Assembly (NCBI GenBank): GCA_026008535.1
Contig: BRKX01000006.1
Location: 34,398,664-34,462,663 of the forward strand
Origin: Perilla frutescens
Lineage: Eukaryota > Streptophyta > Magnoliopsida > Lamiales > Lamiaceae
DNA: 64,000 nucleotides
Reading direction: 5' to 3'
Shown: positions 45,039-56,481 of the stretch, piece after piece
Layout of the letters: each line of letters opens with the position of its first letter
How positions within the stretch are numbered: position 1 is the first letter of the stretch
The notes under the pieces: generated by a model
Told to the model about the DNA's origin: nothing
Databases searched by the model: none
Seen by the model: the letters and a program-made list of their open reading frames with translations, nothing else
Program-made: the position numbers and the translations under genes

Positions 45039-46769
45039 TCTTAGGAAAATTATTAGAAAAATCCCAAATGATGGTTTTGATGAAATGTCAAAACATGTGT
45101 GATGATTTAATGAAAAACTGCAGGTTATGAAAAGCTAGAAATCAGGTATAATGACCAAGTAAGACTTCAAGCTAAGATGAGAGACAACTATTCAGAAGCA
45201 TGGTCAACCAGCTTACAAGGTTGCCTTGATCAGACCAGTCAAAGTCAACTCTTCAAAGCATAAGAAAAACCGTAAAGGGGTAAGAGAACTTTGGAGACTG
45301 GTAGGCATCCACATATGAGTAATCATCAGTCCTAGAAGAAAGCAGTCAACTTGAAAGCTGAAACTGATCTTATCAAAGATCAGTCAGAGCTGACCCTAAA
45401 CTGATCAAAGATCAGTTAGCTGATAAAATAGCTCTAAAACCATTGAACCACTACTGAACTGACCATAGATCAGTCCAAGGAGAAACTGTAAAACCTCAAT
45501 CAGGTGGCCAACTGATAAGTCCAAAACTGAAAGATTTTCAAGCTTAGCTGTTGAGTTAGCTGAACTAGACTATATCAGAATAAAAGCTCAAGGCAGCTGA
45601 GGATCTGCCAACTGGATAACCTCACAGCTGAAATTCGAGATAGCTGAGAGCCTGTCAGTTGAATGTCCAAAAATGATAGCTGAATCACCTGCTCTTTCTA
45701 ACAAGCAGTCATTGAAGATCTTAACAGGAAATCTTTAAAAGATCCTGACGATCTTAGCGCAGAGAGCATTAAAGTCAAACGGCTAGTTCATTAAGAGCTT
45801 CAAATGACTACAGACATTAAAATACCACCGGTGATTTCTAAATAATCACCAATCATAACGGTCAAAATTCACTTATCTATTTAAAGAGGGTGAAATCAAT
45901 TTTGGACAAGACTTTAGCCAATCTAACTTTGCTATTTTGTAGAACAAGCTTTTTCTTTCTCCCTTCCCACAGCTGAAAGCTTAATATTCTCAAAGTGTGA
46001 AAAGTCTCAACTGAGAGGGTGTGCTTCAAGTTCAAAGCAAGCTGCTAAGCTGACGTGAAATTCCAGTAAGAGCAAAGCTTCTTAGTTCAGTCTCTCAAAG
46101 ATCAACCACTCAACTCAAGCTAAAGGAGCATTCCAGGTTGATAACAGATTCATGACTATCTTCTTGAAGATCGAGTGAGATCTAAAATCGTGTAAAGACA
46201 GACAATAGCACCTAAAGTCTCAGTGAGAAATTAGAACCGATAAGTATGAGTTGTCGACCCAGAAACTAGCTGAGGAGGAGCGTGTATCGATGGGTACGTT
46301 CTTCCAAGACAGCAATAGTTGGAAAGGAAGTCGCACTCGGGTTGAAGGGTGCCGTTTTCAAGTCCAACAGGAATTCTTCACTGTGTAACTGTAATAAAGA
46401 AACTTTACACTTGCATAGTGGATTGCCCTTCTGTGGAAGGAAAAGAAGATGAAGAAGAAAGAAGCTTCGAACCTCTATAAAGTCATGTGTGTGCTGTTCT
46501 TACTGCTTTCAGCTTTGGATGTTCTTAAATTGCACACGTCCACACACACAGACTGCACTGAAAAGCTTTAGCCACGTCTTCAAAGCTATCAGTTGTAAAC
46601 TGATCAGCTCACCAGCTAAGCTTCAATCAGTTCTTCTCAACTGATCAATAAGCACAGATAAGATATCAAAAGTGAGTCAGGGCCCTATCTATTCCGCATC
46701 TGTTTAAAGTTTTTGAAGTCAGTTTATTCACCCCCTCTAAACTGACATAGACTCGCACCGGGACCAACA
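45039..46769 (+). repeat. 3' LTR of SIRE-like copy
   Basis: 1731 bp, starts TCTTAGGAAAATT (from TGTTAGG) and ends CCGGGACCAACA. The uninterrupted sequence lets the solo-LTR insert in the other copy be dated as later. TATA-like TATTTAAA at 45878-45885. Very dense in CTGA words (at least 13 in 45361-45720). Confidence 0.92.
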
Positions 46770-46902
46770 CAAAGACCAAAACAAACTAGAAAATAAATCC
46801 AATTCCTACTAGGAAACAATTAAACCAACTCTTATATATCTAGACTCTCAATTTTCGATCCTCCCTAATTTGCCCAGCAATATGATCGAAAATTATGACT
46901 TC
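46770..46902. other. Gap between SIRE-like copy and Athila-like element
   Basis: 133 bp of AT-rich sequence with no recognised feature. Its last five bases, ACTTC, are the left target duplication of the Athila-like element. Confidence 0.6.
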
Positions 46903-48641
46903 TGACAAGTCCAATTTCTCTCGGTTTTTTGGAGTCTTTTTCTCGTTCTTTTGTCCTTGTTTATGTTATTTAGAGTCGGAAAGAGCCAGAAATATGAGTA
47001 GGGGCATGAAGAGAGCAAAATCACGCACTGTGGGTATTTTGGAACTGAAATACAATGATGCAAGCTCAATGAGATTTTCATAGCACTAATCGATCTGCAT
47101 GAAATGTGTCAGCTTGTAGATTCCATCTCATTTCAATGTTGCTGAGAAACTGGTCGTTTGCCCATAAGGTTCGAAGGGATTCTAAACTTGGCACACTTGT
47201 TATGGGCACAACGCGAGAAGTTCGGCAGAAGTGATCCAAGATATTCCAGATTTCGTTCAATTAGGAAAGAAGATCGTGTCAAAGAAGATATTACCAAATC
47301 TAGAGATGATATCTTAAAGCTTCTAGAAGACCAATGTTCTCCACAAGGAAAACGTCCTTCTGTGGGCGCGAGCTGAAGAGATAGAATCAGAATCTACTCT
47401 GCAAGGGAAGTTGACCTATCTCTACAAGAAAAGTTGATATGTCAATACAAGGAAAATGCAGTTGCCAGAAAAGGAAAGAATGGGCACGCCAACAGACAGT
47501 CCAGAATTAAGACTTTTCATGTGCCGATTTGAGCTTAAAACTTACTTATGGCCCAAGGATGCTAGGGATTCGACCTACTTGTATAAATACCACTAGAGAG
47601 GATCATTCACACCAAAAAACGAGAAAAAAAACTGAAAATACAACAAATCGTCCAGATCTATATTTTTAGTTTTAGTTCTTTATTTTCTAGCAGTTTCCAT
47701 GGGCCTTATGCCCTCGGAACGGAGGATTTCAAGTTTATGTTGTTAAGTTCGATGTTGGAGTCGAGACTCGTTTCTTATTTATTTTAGTAAGTTTTTATTT
47801 AATTTAATGTCTTTAAATATTTTCTTTATGTTTATGTCTAGCATGAGGGGCTAGATCTTTTATCCTGGATTGAATGGATATGATAACTTAACAAATATGT
47901 AAAAACCGTGAGGCAGTTTGGGCATAACACTGTGTTAATTTGATTTCCGTCGTGTATTGATTTCACTGTTGCACTAAAGCATGTTAAGCAAATTAATGTG
48001 GCTGATCACTCGTTAATCGGAATTGGGCACGCTAAATCTATACATGGTCAATGAATCGTAACTGTGTGTTGATCATAAAGGGACTGGGTACATCACGTGG
48101 TATTGTGGGCACACGAGAAATCAGTGTTTGCAATATATTTGGATCTGTCTAGGGCATAAAGCTGCTTGTTGCTTACAATCAAATGAGAAATCGGGGTTGG
48201 GTAACAAGTTAGGGTTTAGGGGACGAGAAATCACCTCTAATCTAATCTGAAAGGATATATTAGGCACAAATGAAGAAATTCGGGTGCCTATAACTGGATG
48301 AGTTAATTCACATAAGAAATCGGTGTGCCCATCATCGGGAGAATGTTTGTTAAGTTTGATTCGAAGTCCTAATCCGGAATACTTTACTACTAATTGTTTT
48401 CTTTGTTTCTTCTTTGTTTCTTTTTATTTCTATTTTTTGCAAGATTTACTTTAAAGTATTTACATATGAAGTACGGAGACCACAACAACCCTCAAAACTT
48501 TTGAAATAGTGACATTGGAATGTAGAATTCACAGCTCCTCATGGGATCCACCCTTTACTCACATTGTTGGCTACGCCCGCTATGGGCACAAGGATAAGTC
48601 TCTCTTGAGATTTATTCTGACCGCAAAATAACTGCACGTCA
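46903..48641 (+). repeat. 5' LTR of plus Athila-like element
   Basis: 1739 bp. TATA box TATAAATA at 47582-47589 (TTGTATAAATACCACTAG). Shares start TGACAA(G/A)TCC with its partner and with the minus-strand Athila-like element. Confidence 0.93.
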
Positions 48642-48645
48642 GAAT

Positions 48646-48663
48646 TGGCACCGTTGCCGGGAA
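48646..48663 (+). promoter_or_regulatory. Primer-binding site, tRNA-Asp type
   Basis: TTGGCACCGTTGCCGGGAA, complementary to the 3' end of plant tRNA-Asp with two changes, 4 bp after the LTR. Confidence 0.88.
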
Positions 48664-48711
48664 GCTGATTCAAGTAATTCTATTTTCCCAACTTGTTATC
48701 CTGGCCGGTGG

Positions 48712-50096
48712 ATGCACAACTCCTCTACAGAGTTCTACGAGTACGATCCAGAACCAGAAAGGACTTTGCGAAGGAGAAAGACAGAAGCACGGAGGGCATG
48801 ACAAACCAAAAGACTTGCTCGTGAAACCATCCTGGTGGAAGAAGAACATTATCAACCAGAGCATGAAGTAAGAGAAGAGCAGCAAGGAAGAGCAACTATG
48901 GCTGAAGAGAGCCAAACACTAAGGCAGTTAGTCTTTCCGGCTAACATGAACCTGTGTCCCATGGGCATTACGCTCCCAACTATCACTGGAAGTTGGGAAC
49001 TAAAGGCAAATTTCATCTAAATTTTGCCTAAGTTTCATGGGATGACTGAAGAAGATACTCAGAGACACATAAAAGATTTTGAGATGGTATGTCAAACCCA
49101 GCCTACGAATGGAGGAAAAGATTAATATGTACGACTGCTGTCTTTTTCATTTACTCTACAAGACGGGGCACGAGACTGGTTATACACTCTGCCGACTGGC
49201 AGCGTGACCATATGGGCACATCTGCAACAAAAGTTTTTGGAGAAATATTTCCCCGCATCTATAGTGCAAGAGATGAGAAGAAGAATTGGAAGTCTAAAGA
49301 TGGGCACAAACGAGAGCTTCTACGACTATTGGAGTCTCTTTCTGATCATACTGACAAAGTGCCCACAACATCAGATCTCGGATCACGATCTGATTCAATA
49401 CTTCATATCAGGCTTGAGGGCACATGACTAGACCATTGTCAATGCCTCTTGTGGAGGATCTATTTTGAACAAATTACCAACCGAGGCCTTCAGGATTTTA
49501 GCAGAAATGGCTGATGAGAATCGTGATGAGAGTGCCGAGGGCATAAGGACAGTTGCAGATGCTGAAATATCAATGCCTTTTGAGGCTAAGATGGAAAGGT
49601 TCTTTGAAGAAATGGAGAGGATTTTGAGCACAATATGAGTACAAAAGAAAAAACCACGTGGGGTCTACAAAAGTGTAGCCCACCTTACTGATGAATGCTC
49701 AACACTACAGGAGGAAGTTTTTGAAGTAAATGCCTTTGGAGGGCATAACAACAGCCAAAGAAGATATGATCCCTACTCTCAAACATACAATCCAGGTTGG
49801 AAGGATCATGAGAATTTCATGTGGAAAAGATCAGATCAAGCCCAACCACAAAACCTTCCTATGCAGCCACCTTTTCAAAATCAAAAGCAAGGACCTTCTT
49901 TGGAGGAGCTGGTCCACACCATGGCACAAGAGACATGGAAAGAACAGCAAGAAACTGAAAAATTTAAGCACTATGTTAGCGAACAGATTTCACAGCTCAC
50001 CCAAGCCATCAAGAAACTTGAAGAGAAAAATGGGCAATTACCATCTCAAGTGGTAAACCCCCGAGACCAAGTGAATGTCGTAACCCTAAGAAGTTG
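48712..50096 (+). pseudogene. Athila-like gag (plus copy)
   Basis: One frame from 48712 (MHNSSTEFYEYDPEP) with several stops (near 48799, 49018, 49123, 49429, 49636). Contains TLRQLVFPANMNLCPMGIT, RHIKDFEMVCQTQP, FSFTLQDGARDWLYTLP, ESFYDYWSLFLIILTKCP. The zinc knuckle is destroyed: RGVYKSVAHLTDEC has lost the first two cysteines present in the minus copy (CGVCKSVAHF). Ends with QLPSQVVNPRDQVNVVTLRS. Confidence 0.9.
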
Positions 50097-51256
50097 AAAA
50101 GAGCTACCAGAAGCTGTTGCAGAACCAGAAGCTGAGAAGACGGAAAACATTGAAGAAGAAGAGCAGAAAGAGAAAGACTAGGTTGCAGAGCCCAAGATGA
50201 AAAAAACAAAGGCTGTCAGAAAATCACCTTTTCCAGAGCGTCTTACCCACAATAGAAAGGAGGAGGAAATGAAAGATCTTCTCAAGATTTTTCGAAAAGT
50301 GGAAATCAATATTCCACTCTTGGATGCAGTTAGGCAAGTATCTAGATATGCCCAATTTATCAAGGAGCTCTGCACCAAAAAGGTACGATTTGAAGATGAC
50401 GCCAAACTATTCGTGGGAGAGAATGTTTCGGCAGTTATACAAAAGAAAATGCCCAAGAAGTGTGAATATCCGGGTATGTTTATCATACCATGCATAATTG
50501 GCAATAGAAGGAGTGAGAAGGCCATGTTAGATCTCGGATTATCCATAAACGTCATACCCATGACGATTTATGAGGAACTAAAATTAGGACCACTTAAGCA
50601 AACAAGGGTGATCATTTAGCTCGCGGACAGATCTAATGTCTACCCAGAAGGCCTGATAGAATATGTCCTAGTTTAGGTGGGGGAACTGATTTTCCCAGTT
50701 GATTTCTACGTGCTTGATATGGGCACGGCAACACCCACCTCATCATTGTTACTACTCGGAAGACCATTCATGAAGACTGCTCGACCAAGATTGATGTCGA
50801 TGAGGGCACACTGACGTGTGAATTTGATGGGCAGATCATCATATGCAATATTTTTGACGCAATGAAATACCCTCAAGATCCAAAATCAGTCAACTTTGTG
50901 AGCTAATGTCATGCCGAAGCCATGATTTTTAGAATGAACAATCAAGAACCACTGGAATGGGCATTATAGATTGGCCTAACTGATTGCGATGTCATTGATG
51001 AAGATGACGATATCAGAGAAGCTATCATAATGCTGTATTCCCCAGAGGAAATACCATGTGGAGTGGTGGAATACAAGTTACCTACCATAAGTCAGACAAA
51101 AAAATTGATACCGTCTATGCATAGGGCATTACAGCTGGAACTGAAAAATCTTCCTGGATACTTGAAGTATGCCTATCTTGGGGAGAATAAAACATTGCCG
51201 GTTATCGTAAGTAAAAGTCTGAACTTAATGGAGAAAAACCGGCTCATGAGATTGTT
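50097..51256 (+). pseudogene. Athila-like protease (plus copy)
   Basis: Encodes LTHNRKEEEMKDLLKIFRKV, CTKKVRFEDDAKLFVGENV, KCEYPGMFIIPCIIG, then LDLGLSINVIP, where the active-site alanine of DLGA is leucine, and LADRSNVYPEGLIEYVLV. A frameshift near 50780 and stops near 50620 and 50675 break it; the end (51030-51256) is open and continues in the fusion ORF. Confidence 0.88.
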
Positions 51257-51557
51257 GCGTCTGTACAAGAAAAGAATGAAAAGAACTTATGACCAACTCA
51301 TCCGCCATAATCCATTTGAGCATGGGAAAAAGGTTATAATGTTTAATTCCAGACTCAAGCTGCTAGGAGGCAACCTCAAGTCGAAATGGTCTAGTCCTTT
51401 TTTGGTCCACGCCTCATGCCCAAATGGAGCCGTGGAGTTAATAGACATGAACACTGGAGGAAGGTTCAAGGTTAATGGACAGCGACTGAAGTATTACTAT
51501 GGGCACAAGGATCTTATTTTAGGATCTGTCAGGCTCATCGAGCCCATCCACATGTGA
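51030..51557 (+). pseudogene. In-frame fusion: protease linker to integrase C-terminus
   Basis: A 175-codon open stretch. The first 76 codons are the PR-RT linker (LELKNLPGYLKYAYLGENKT, LMEKNRLMRLL); the rest is the integrase C-terminus (MKRTYDQLIRHNPFEHGKKV, MFNSRLKLLGGNLKSKWSSP, VELIDMNTGGRFKVNGQRLK). Compared with the minus copy, about 2.5 kb (RT, RNase H and integrase core) is missing. The junction (about 51257-51275) lies at a stretch reading LYKKRMK, where the two parental sequences share Y-K-x-x-M, so short homology may have guided the deletion. Confidence 0.85.
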
Positions 51558-51834
51558 AGAATGAAGTAAGCGTCGTGCCCACGACAATAACTAGGGCGCT
51601 GACTGGGAGACAACCCAAGTTTTTTCTAGTGGATAGGATGAATTTTACGGTTTTCTCTAGTTTTGTTCTTACAGTACAGGGCATGAAAAAGATAGCTAGC
51701 ATTCTGGACTGCATTGGCAAATGCCTTCCACGTCACATCAAGCAAACCTGATTTACCGAACATCATGCCCTCTCTGATCTGGTTCTCTCTTTCCATTAGT
51801 TTATTTTTTTTATCTCTCTAGAGTCGCCCTTGTT
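51558..51834 (+). other. Post-pol spacer with conserved ACTGGGAGACAACCCA block
   Basis: The block is at 51602-51617, as in the minus copy (21477-21493). In the minus copy 2.2 kb with the env-like ORF lies between this block and the hairpins; here only about 220 bp does, so the env-like ORF has been deleted. Confidence 0.75.
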
Positions 51835-52123
51835 CACCCACTTTGCCTGCAACAAAGTGTATAGGTGGCGAGGGCATTTGAAGTCTGTTTGCTTTTGTTT
51901 GTTTTGGTGACCACATTATTCACCCACTTTGGCTAAGGCAAAGTGTGTGGGTGGGATGGCCACTTAATTTTTGTTGTTTCTTTTTCCCGTGAAACAACCT
52001 TTTCACATCCACTTTGCCTAAGGCAAAGTGTGTGGGTGGGATGGCCACTTAATTTTTGTTGTTTCTTTTTCCCGTGAAACAACCTTTTCACATCCACTTT
52101 GCCTAAGGCAAAGTGTGTGGGTG
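51835..52123 (+). repeat. Cluster of four hairpins, two in an 85-bp tandem duplication
   Basis: Palindromes at 51835-51868, 51921-51953, 52006-52039 and 52091-52123: (C)CCACTTTGCC TAAGGCAAAGTG TGTGGG. The unit 51935-52019 is repeated exactly at 52020-52104, so the 2nd-4th hairpins are 85 bp apart. The first is the most degraded. Equivalent to the cluster at 19069-19311. Confidence 0.88.
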
Positions 52124-52337
52124 AGGGTTATTTCACTTTCTTTTGTTAGTTAGAGTTGAGTCAAGCATGTATAGATATTTGAACTTGAAAGCATGGAATC
52201 TAGGGTCCTGTGCCCATTAGGCAGCTTGTTTATTTGCATATTCATGTCAGCATGCCCATAACACTTTTTAAATGATAAATGAACTAAGTACCCTGTGAGG
52301 AATTGAGCCTATCTTCATGACGTCTGCAATAAATCTT
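52124..52337 (+). other. Athila 3' tail, part before the CRM insertion
   Basis: Non-coding. Matches the minus copy at about 18830-19035 in reverse complement, through the insertion point. Last five bases ATCTT are the left target duplication of the chromovirus. Confidence 0.7.
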
Positions 52338-53583
52338 TGATGAGATCGTGCAAAGCAATAAAGAAGATGATCTAGAGCTGCAATTCAGAGGTCCTATGAC
52401 GCGTTTACGAGCAAAGAAGTTGCAAGCTTATCTACAAGCTTCAATAAGGCATAAATTTGAATTGCAAGAAAAAGACATGAAAAGCAGCTCGAGATTGATC
52501 ACCATGTTGTCCATTGATGAAGATGAGGATGCATGGAGATGTGAGAAGAGGAATCGCGCCATTTGGACGTGTGCATGAAGAGTTCTACCCGTTTGCATGG
52601 GAATCCGAGAAGTTACTATTTTTCATACAAAGGTGGTGAATAATTCAATATACAACATGTCCGAATACAACAGCCCATGTCATGTATTTTGGAGCCCAAT
52701 ATGGCGTATTTGATGGCCCACAAGTGTTGGATATTATCTAGCTTAGTTTAGATTTTATTTCCTTATTTTATGTTATCTTATCTTGCCTTAATTAAGACTT
52801 CTAGTTAAGGTATGATTCCTTTTTTATTTCTTTTGTTATTTTTGAATTCCTAGAGTTATTAGGTCTAGATTTTCGTCCCTTATGTTAGTATAAATAAGGG
52901 GTCCATTTGTTACATTAAAGTTAGACAATTGCAAGAAATAAAGAGTTTTTCTCAATCTGTCTCTCGATCCTTCGGTTGATCAAACATACAAACAATTCTA
53001 TTGTTCTAACAAATCAATAGTCTTATTCAAGTTCTTCAGGGTACAATGAGTAAATCAATAGTCTTATTCAAGTTCTTCAGGGTATAATGAGTACTTGGGA
53101 GAATTGCTATCTGAAGAAGTTAGACATGCGCATTCGAGTTGTTATAACACGGGTTCGCCGATCCTGATTTATCCTAATACCATCGCCGCCGCCAATACCA
53201 TCCAATCCGACGACCTCCGCCATCAACACTGCCGTATGCCGCAGAGTCCAGCCACCCTCAAGTTATTCCAATGAGTTCTCATCCTTTTCTAGTCCGTTAT
53301 TCGTATTCCTAGTAAGTCCTATTCATATTCTAGTCGTTTCCTTTCCAACCGTGTTCGTCTCTTTCTATATCATTGGTATTGTGTTTTATTTGGTATTGTC
53401 ATAGTCTAGAGTCTTAGGTTTCGTATTAATTCAGATTGTTATCGAGTCTTATTGTTCGTTAGTTGAGTGTATTTTTAATTATTTGTTTAATTCGTAATTT
53501 TCCCTTACGCATCCGACGTAGTTTTATTCCTCGCTTCCACATATTTTATCCGTGTTGTGTCCCATGGGTCCCGGATCACATCA
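52338..53583 (+). repeat. 5' LTR of CRM-like element
   Basis: 1246 bp, begins TGATGAGATCG and ends GGATCACATCA. TATA box TATAAATA at 52889-52896. Contains a 41-bp tandem duplication (53010-53090: AAATCAATAGTCTTATTC...) that the 3' LTR has only once. Its first 240 bp reads as an integrase C-terminal tail in one frame (ORF 52348-52578). Confidence 0.92.
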
Positions 53584-53588
53584 TAAAT

Positions 53589-53602
53589 TGGTACCAAGAG
53601 CC
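53589..53602 (+). promoter_or_regulatory. Primer-binding site, tRNA-iMet type
   Basis: TGGTACCAAGAGCC, close to TGGTATCAGAGCC, five bases after the LTR end. Confidence 0.85.
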
Positions 53603-54395
53603 ACGTTGGTTCTTATCGTTTGTGGTTCAATACGTCTAATTTGTTCGTTTGTTTGTTTTGAGTCATTTGAGTTCTAATACCTGATTATTCATTAAAAAAA
53701 AGAGAGAAAAAGAGCAGAGGGATCGAAATCCCTACACCACAAAAAAAAAGATCGAACAAAAAAAAATGAGATTTTAATTTTTGATAATTGTTCTTGCTAT
53801 TTTCGATTATTTAGTGTCTTTCCTAGTCTAGATAGGTTGTTTCCATACTAGATAGATACTTAGGGATTTTAGATTGTGTCCATACTTGGTAAAACACATC
53901 CAAAAGTCTCTTACCTTATCTTCTAGATTTCTTTCCATCCTCATCCATATCTAATCAAGATATTCCATATCTATTCATCTTATTTTCGATCCCTGTCCCC
54001 TATAGGTTTGAAAATTTTCAGCTTGTCTACACCTACTCCCGGTTCACCTTATACACCATATAGTCCATACACCCGTACACCCATACACCCGTACATCCAT
54101 GGTCTACATACACCAAAATTAGCAGGTTCATCTACACCACACGCCTACTTCTACTCTTAGCAACCTTCCGGCTTGATTTTATCCGTTGGAGATTGAAGAA
54201 GACCCAGAGGAGCTAGTCAAGAGAAGCAGCTATTTTCAATCAGCCCACCCCTATATTCACTTCTTTCACACGTACACTACATACTTGAGAGTTAAACATG
54301 AGTGGAAAAATCAAGAGTGACATACATGAGAGTCTGTGAGGAATTGTGAGGTTCTACTTTGCTTTTTCTTCACGTTTGTTCATTTTGCAGGTACT
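53603..54395 (+). other. Untranslated leader of CRM-like element
   Basis: Non-coding. A-rich stretch near 53690-53770, and a small tandem repeat of TACACCCGTACACCCA at about 54065-54101. Ends TTTTGCAGGTACT just before the gag start, which resembles a splice acceptor. Confidence 0.6.
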
Positions 54396-55722
54396 ATGAA
54401 GAAAGATACCACATGAGAGTCATCTGAGTTGCCCATAGGCGAGCCTAGATCGCCTAACACTCCAGACGAGCCATCTTACATGTCCAATGCAGCTTGGGAC
54501 CCGAAGTACAATTTTGATGCTATGGCACAGTACTTCAGATGGGAAAACAAAATGATGAAGGATAACTTCAACAATCAAATTGCCGAGCTGACTGAGGAGA
54601 TCCAAAGGCTCAAAGCTCAGCCATCTGAGCCTCAAGCAGTCCAAGGCAACGCAAAGAGGTAATCCGGGCCTCAAGCAGAGCCTGAGGATCGATGCCAACA
54701 GCAGCAGCAGCCCAGAGCCATACCCAGGCTGCCTCCAAGGCAAGAGTTCAAAGCCTATAATGATTATGGGTTCGAATATGATGCAGCCAGTGGTTATGAA
54801 GCTGATTTTATACCACAGGGACGGGGAGACCACTATGATCGACCCTCGGCACCCCGTTGGCATGTAAACCGAGAAGATGGAATACTCAACAACATCGAGA
54901 TGAGCATCCCTGAGTTTGAAGGCCTTCACAACCCCGATATCTACTTAGATTGGGAGCATAAGGTAGAAAAGATCTTTGCATACTATGATTTATCAGAAGT
55001 CAAGAAAGTACAGCTTGCATGCTTAGAGTTTAGAGGCTACACAGCCTCATGGTGGGAGATGCAGCAGGATCGCCGGCGCAGAAACATGAACCCTCCCATC
55101 GACACTTGGGAAGAAATGAAGGCTTTGATGCGAGGGCGCTTCATTCTAGTCCATTATGAGAGAGAGCTCGAGAAGAAGCTCAATCGGATCAAACAATGCA
55201 CCAGATCCATTAAAGAATACCACAAGGAACTGGAGACTGCCTTGAACAGAGTCAGGAAGCAGGAGACCTTAAATGCTACCATCATTCGGTACATTGAAGG
55301 TATGAATCCTGACATTGCTTGTGAAGTCAAGCTGAGAGACTTCAACAGTGTAGAGAGAATGGTGCAGTACGCATTGATTGTGGAAAAGCAGCTGAGAGAA
55401 GGCCGACATCGATCACACCACAGTGCAGCCCCTACATGACAACCTTGGAGTCGTGCAGCACCCAATTCGATGTCATCTGATGCCTCACGACTGTGAGGTC
55501 CTACAGAACAGCTCGTTCGACGTTTTGATCGCACTGCACCGCAGTCCAGCCGTAGACCCGAGTTTACGCCACTTGTTCAGCCAAGGCCGAACCCTACACG
55601 GCCTTCACAAGGAGCGACGCCCCCTTAATTCAGCCCCTAATTGAGCTCGTGACATTCAGTGTCATAAATGTCAAGGTTGGGGCCACTTTCAAGCTCAATG
55701 TCCAAACTGGCGAGTTCTATAC
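54396..55722 (+). pseudogene. gag of CRM-like element
   Basis: The ATG at 54396 (MKKDTT) opens a frame that has stops at 54414 and 54660 and then runs on to 55439. Contains MSNAAWDPKYNFDAMAQYFR, a Q-rich linker, the capsid core (PEFEGLHNPDIYLDWEHKVE, ACLEFRGYTASWWEMQQDRR, MRGRFILVHYERELEKKLNR, CTRSIKEYHKELETAL). After a frameshift it ends in the zinc knuckle CHKCQGWGHFQAQC (55660-55701; C-x2-C-x4-H-x4-C). Confidence 0.9.
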
Positions 55723-55773
55723 TTAACCGAATGAAATGAAGTCGAATCAGCCAGTGAGAATGAAACAGAGCTA

Positions 55774-56313
55774 GTGGGCGACACCACAGTTGAAGAAGAG
55801 GTCGAGAATTATGCAGCTCATGAAGACATCGATCCAGAGGTTCAGCAAGTCAGTTTGGTCACAAACCGGAGTTTGAGCATCATTCGAGAAGAGGAACAAG
55901 AATACCAATGGGAAAACATCTTCTACATCCGTGCAGTAATCAAAGGTCACATATGTTCTATGATTATTGACAGTGACAGTGTGATCAATGCCATTAGTCA
56001 ATATGCAGTGGAAAAGCTTGGTCTACCAGTTCAACAACACACGAGTCCCTACAGATTGCAGCGGCTTACAAATAGAGGCAAGATTCACGTGATTCAGCAG
56101 GTAAGTGTCTCATTCTCAATCAATAAGTTTTCTGACACTGTCTTGTGCGACGTTATCCCTATGGATGCGGCACACTTGTTGTTGGGCAGACCTTGGCAGT
56201 TTGATCGATGTTTTGTCCACGATGGACGTCTAACCGTCGACATTCATGGCCGGACCTGTACATTGAGGCCGTTACCACCTAAAGCCATTGCTATGGATCA
56301 GCAACGCATGTAG
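55774..56313 (+). pseudogene. Protease of CRM-like element
   Basis: A 179-codon open stretch. Contains FYIRAVIKGHICSMIIDSDS, where the catalytic D-S-G reads D-S-D, so it is probably inactive, then NAISQYAVEKLGLP, LLLGRPWQFDRCFVHDG (the flap-side LLLGRPWQ typical of the family). Same frame as RT, with stops in 56314-56481. Confidence 0.88.
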
Positions 56314-56481
56314 GAGAGGTTCAAAGCGTAAAAGGCGAAGCAAACAGCCACAAAACGGGCCCCGAAGGCCTCGACCGCCGCCCCCATTACCGGATAGCCC
56401 TCAGCCGCTGCACCCCTTGCCGGACAGCCCCTTGTCGCTGACCATACCCCCTCCAAAATAGCCCCTTCGGACTCCTTAGCT

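Larger units (their letters stand above)
36892..46769 (+). mobile_element. Truncated, internally deleted SIRE-like Copia copy
   Basis: Same family as the element at 1-16610 but on the plus strand. It begins abruptly inside gag (GACAAATATGAGTC), next to an AT microsatellite, so the 5' LTR and gag start are missing. Order: gag end, protease, GAG-pre-integrase, then a deletion of integrase, RT, RNase H and most of ORF A, then ORF A end, ORF B, ORF C, polypurine tract and 3' LTR. Non-autonomous. Confidence 0.9.

Noticed and set aside
51835..52123. CRISPR-like array (palindromic repeats at 85 bp spacing)
   Set aside because: Plant retrotransposon context, spacers nearly identical to each other, no cas genes; it is a duplicated hairpin unit.
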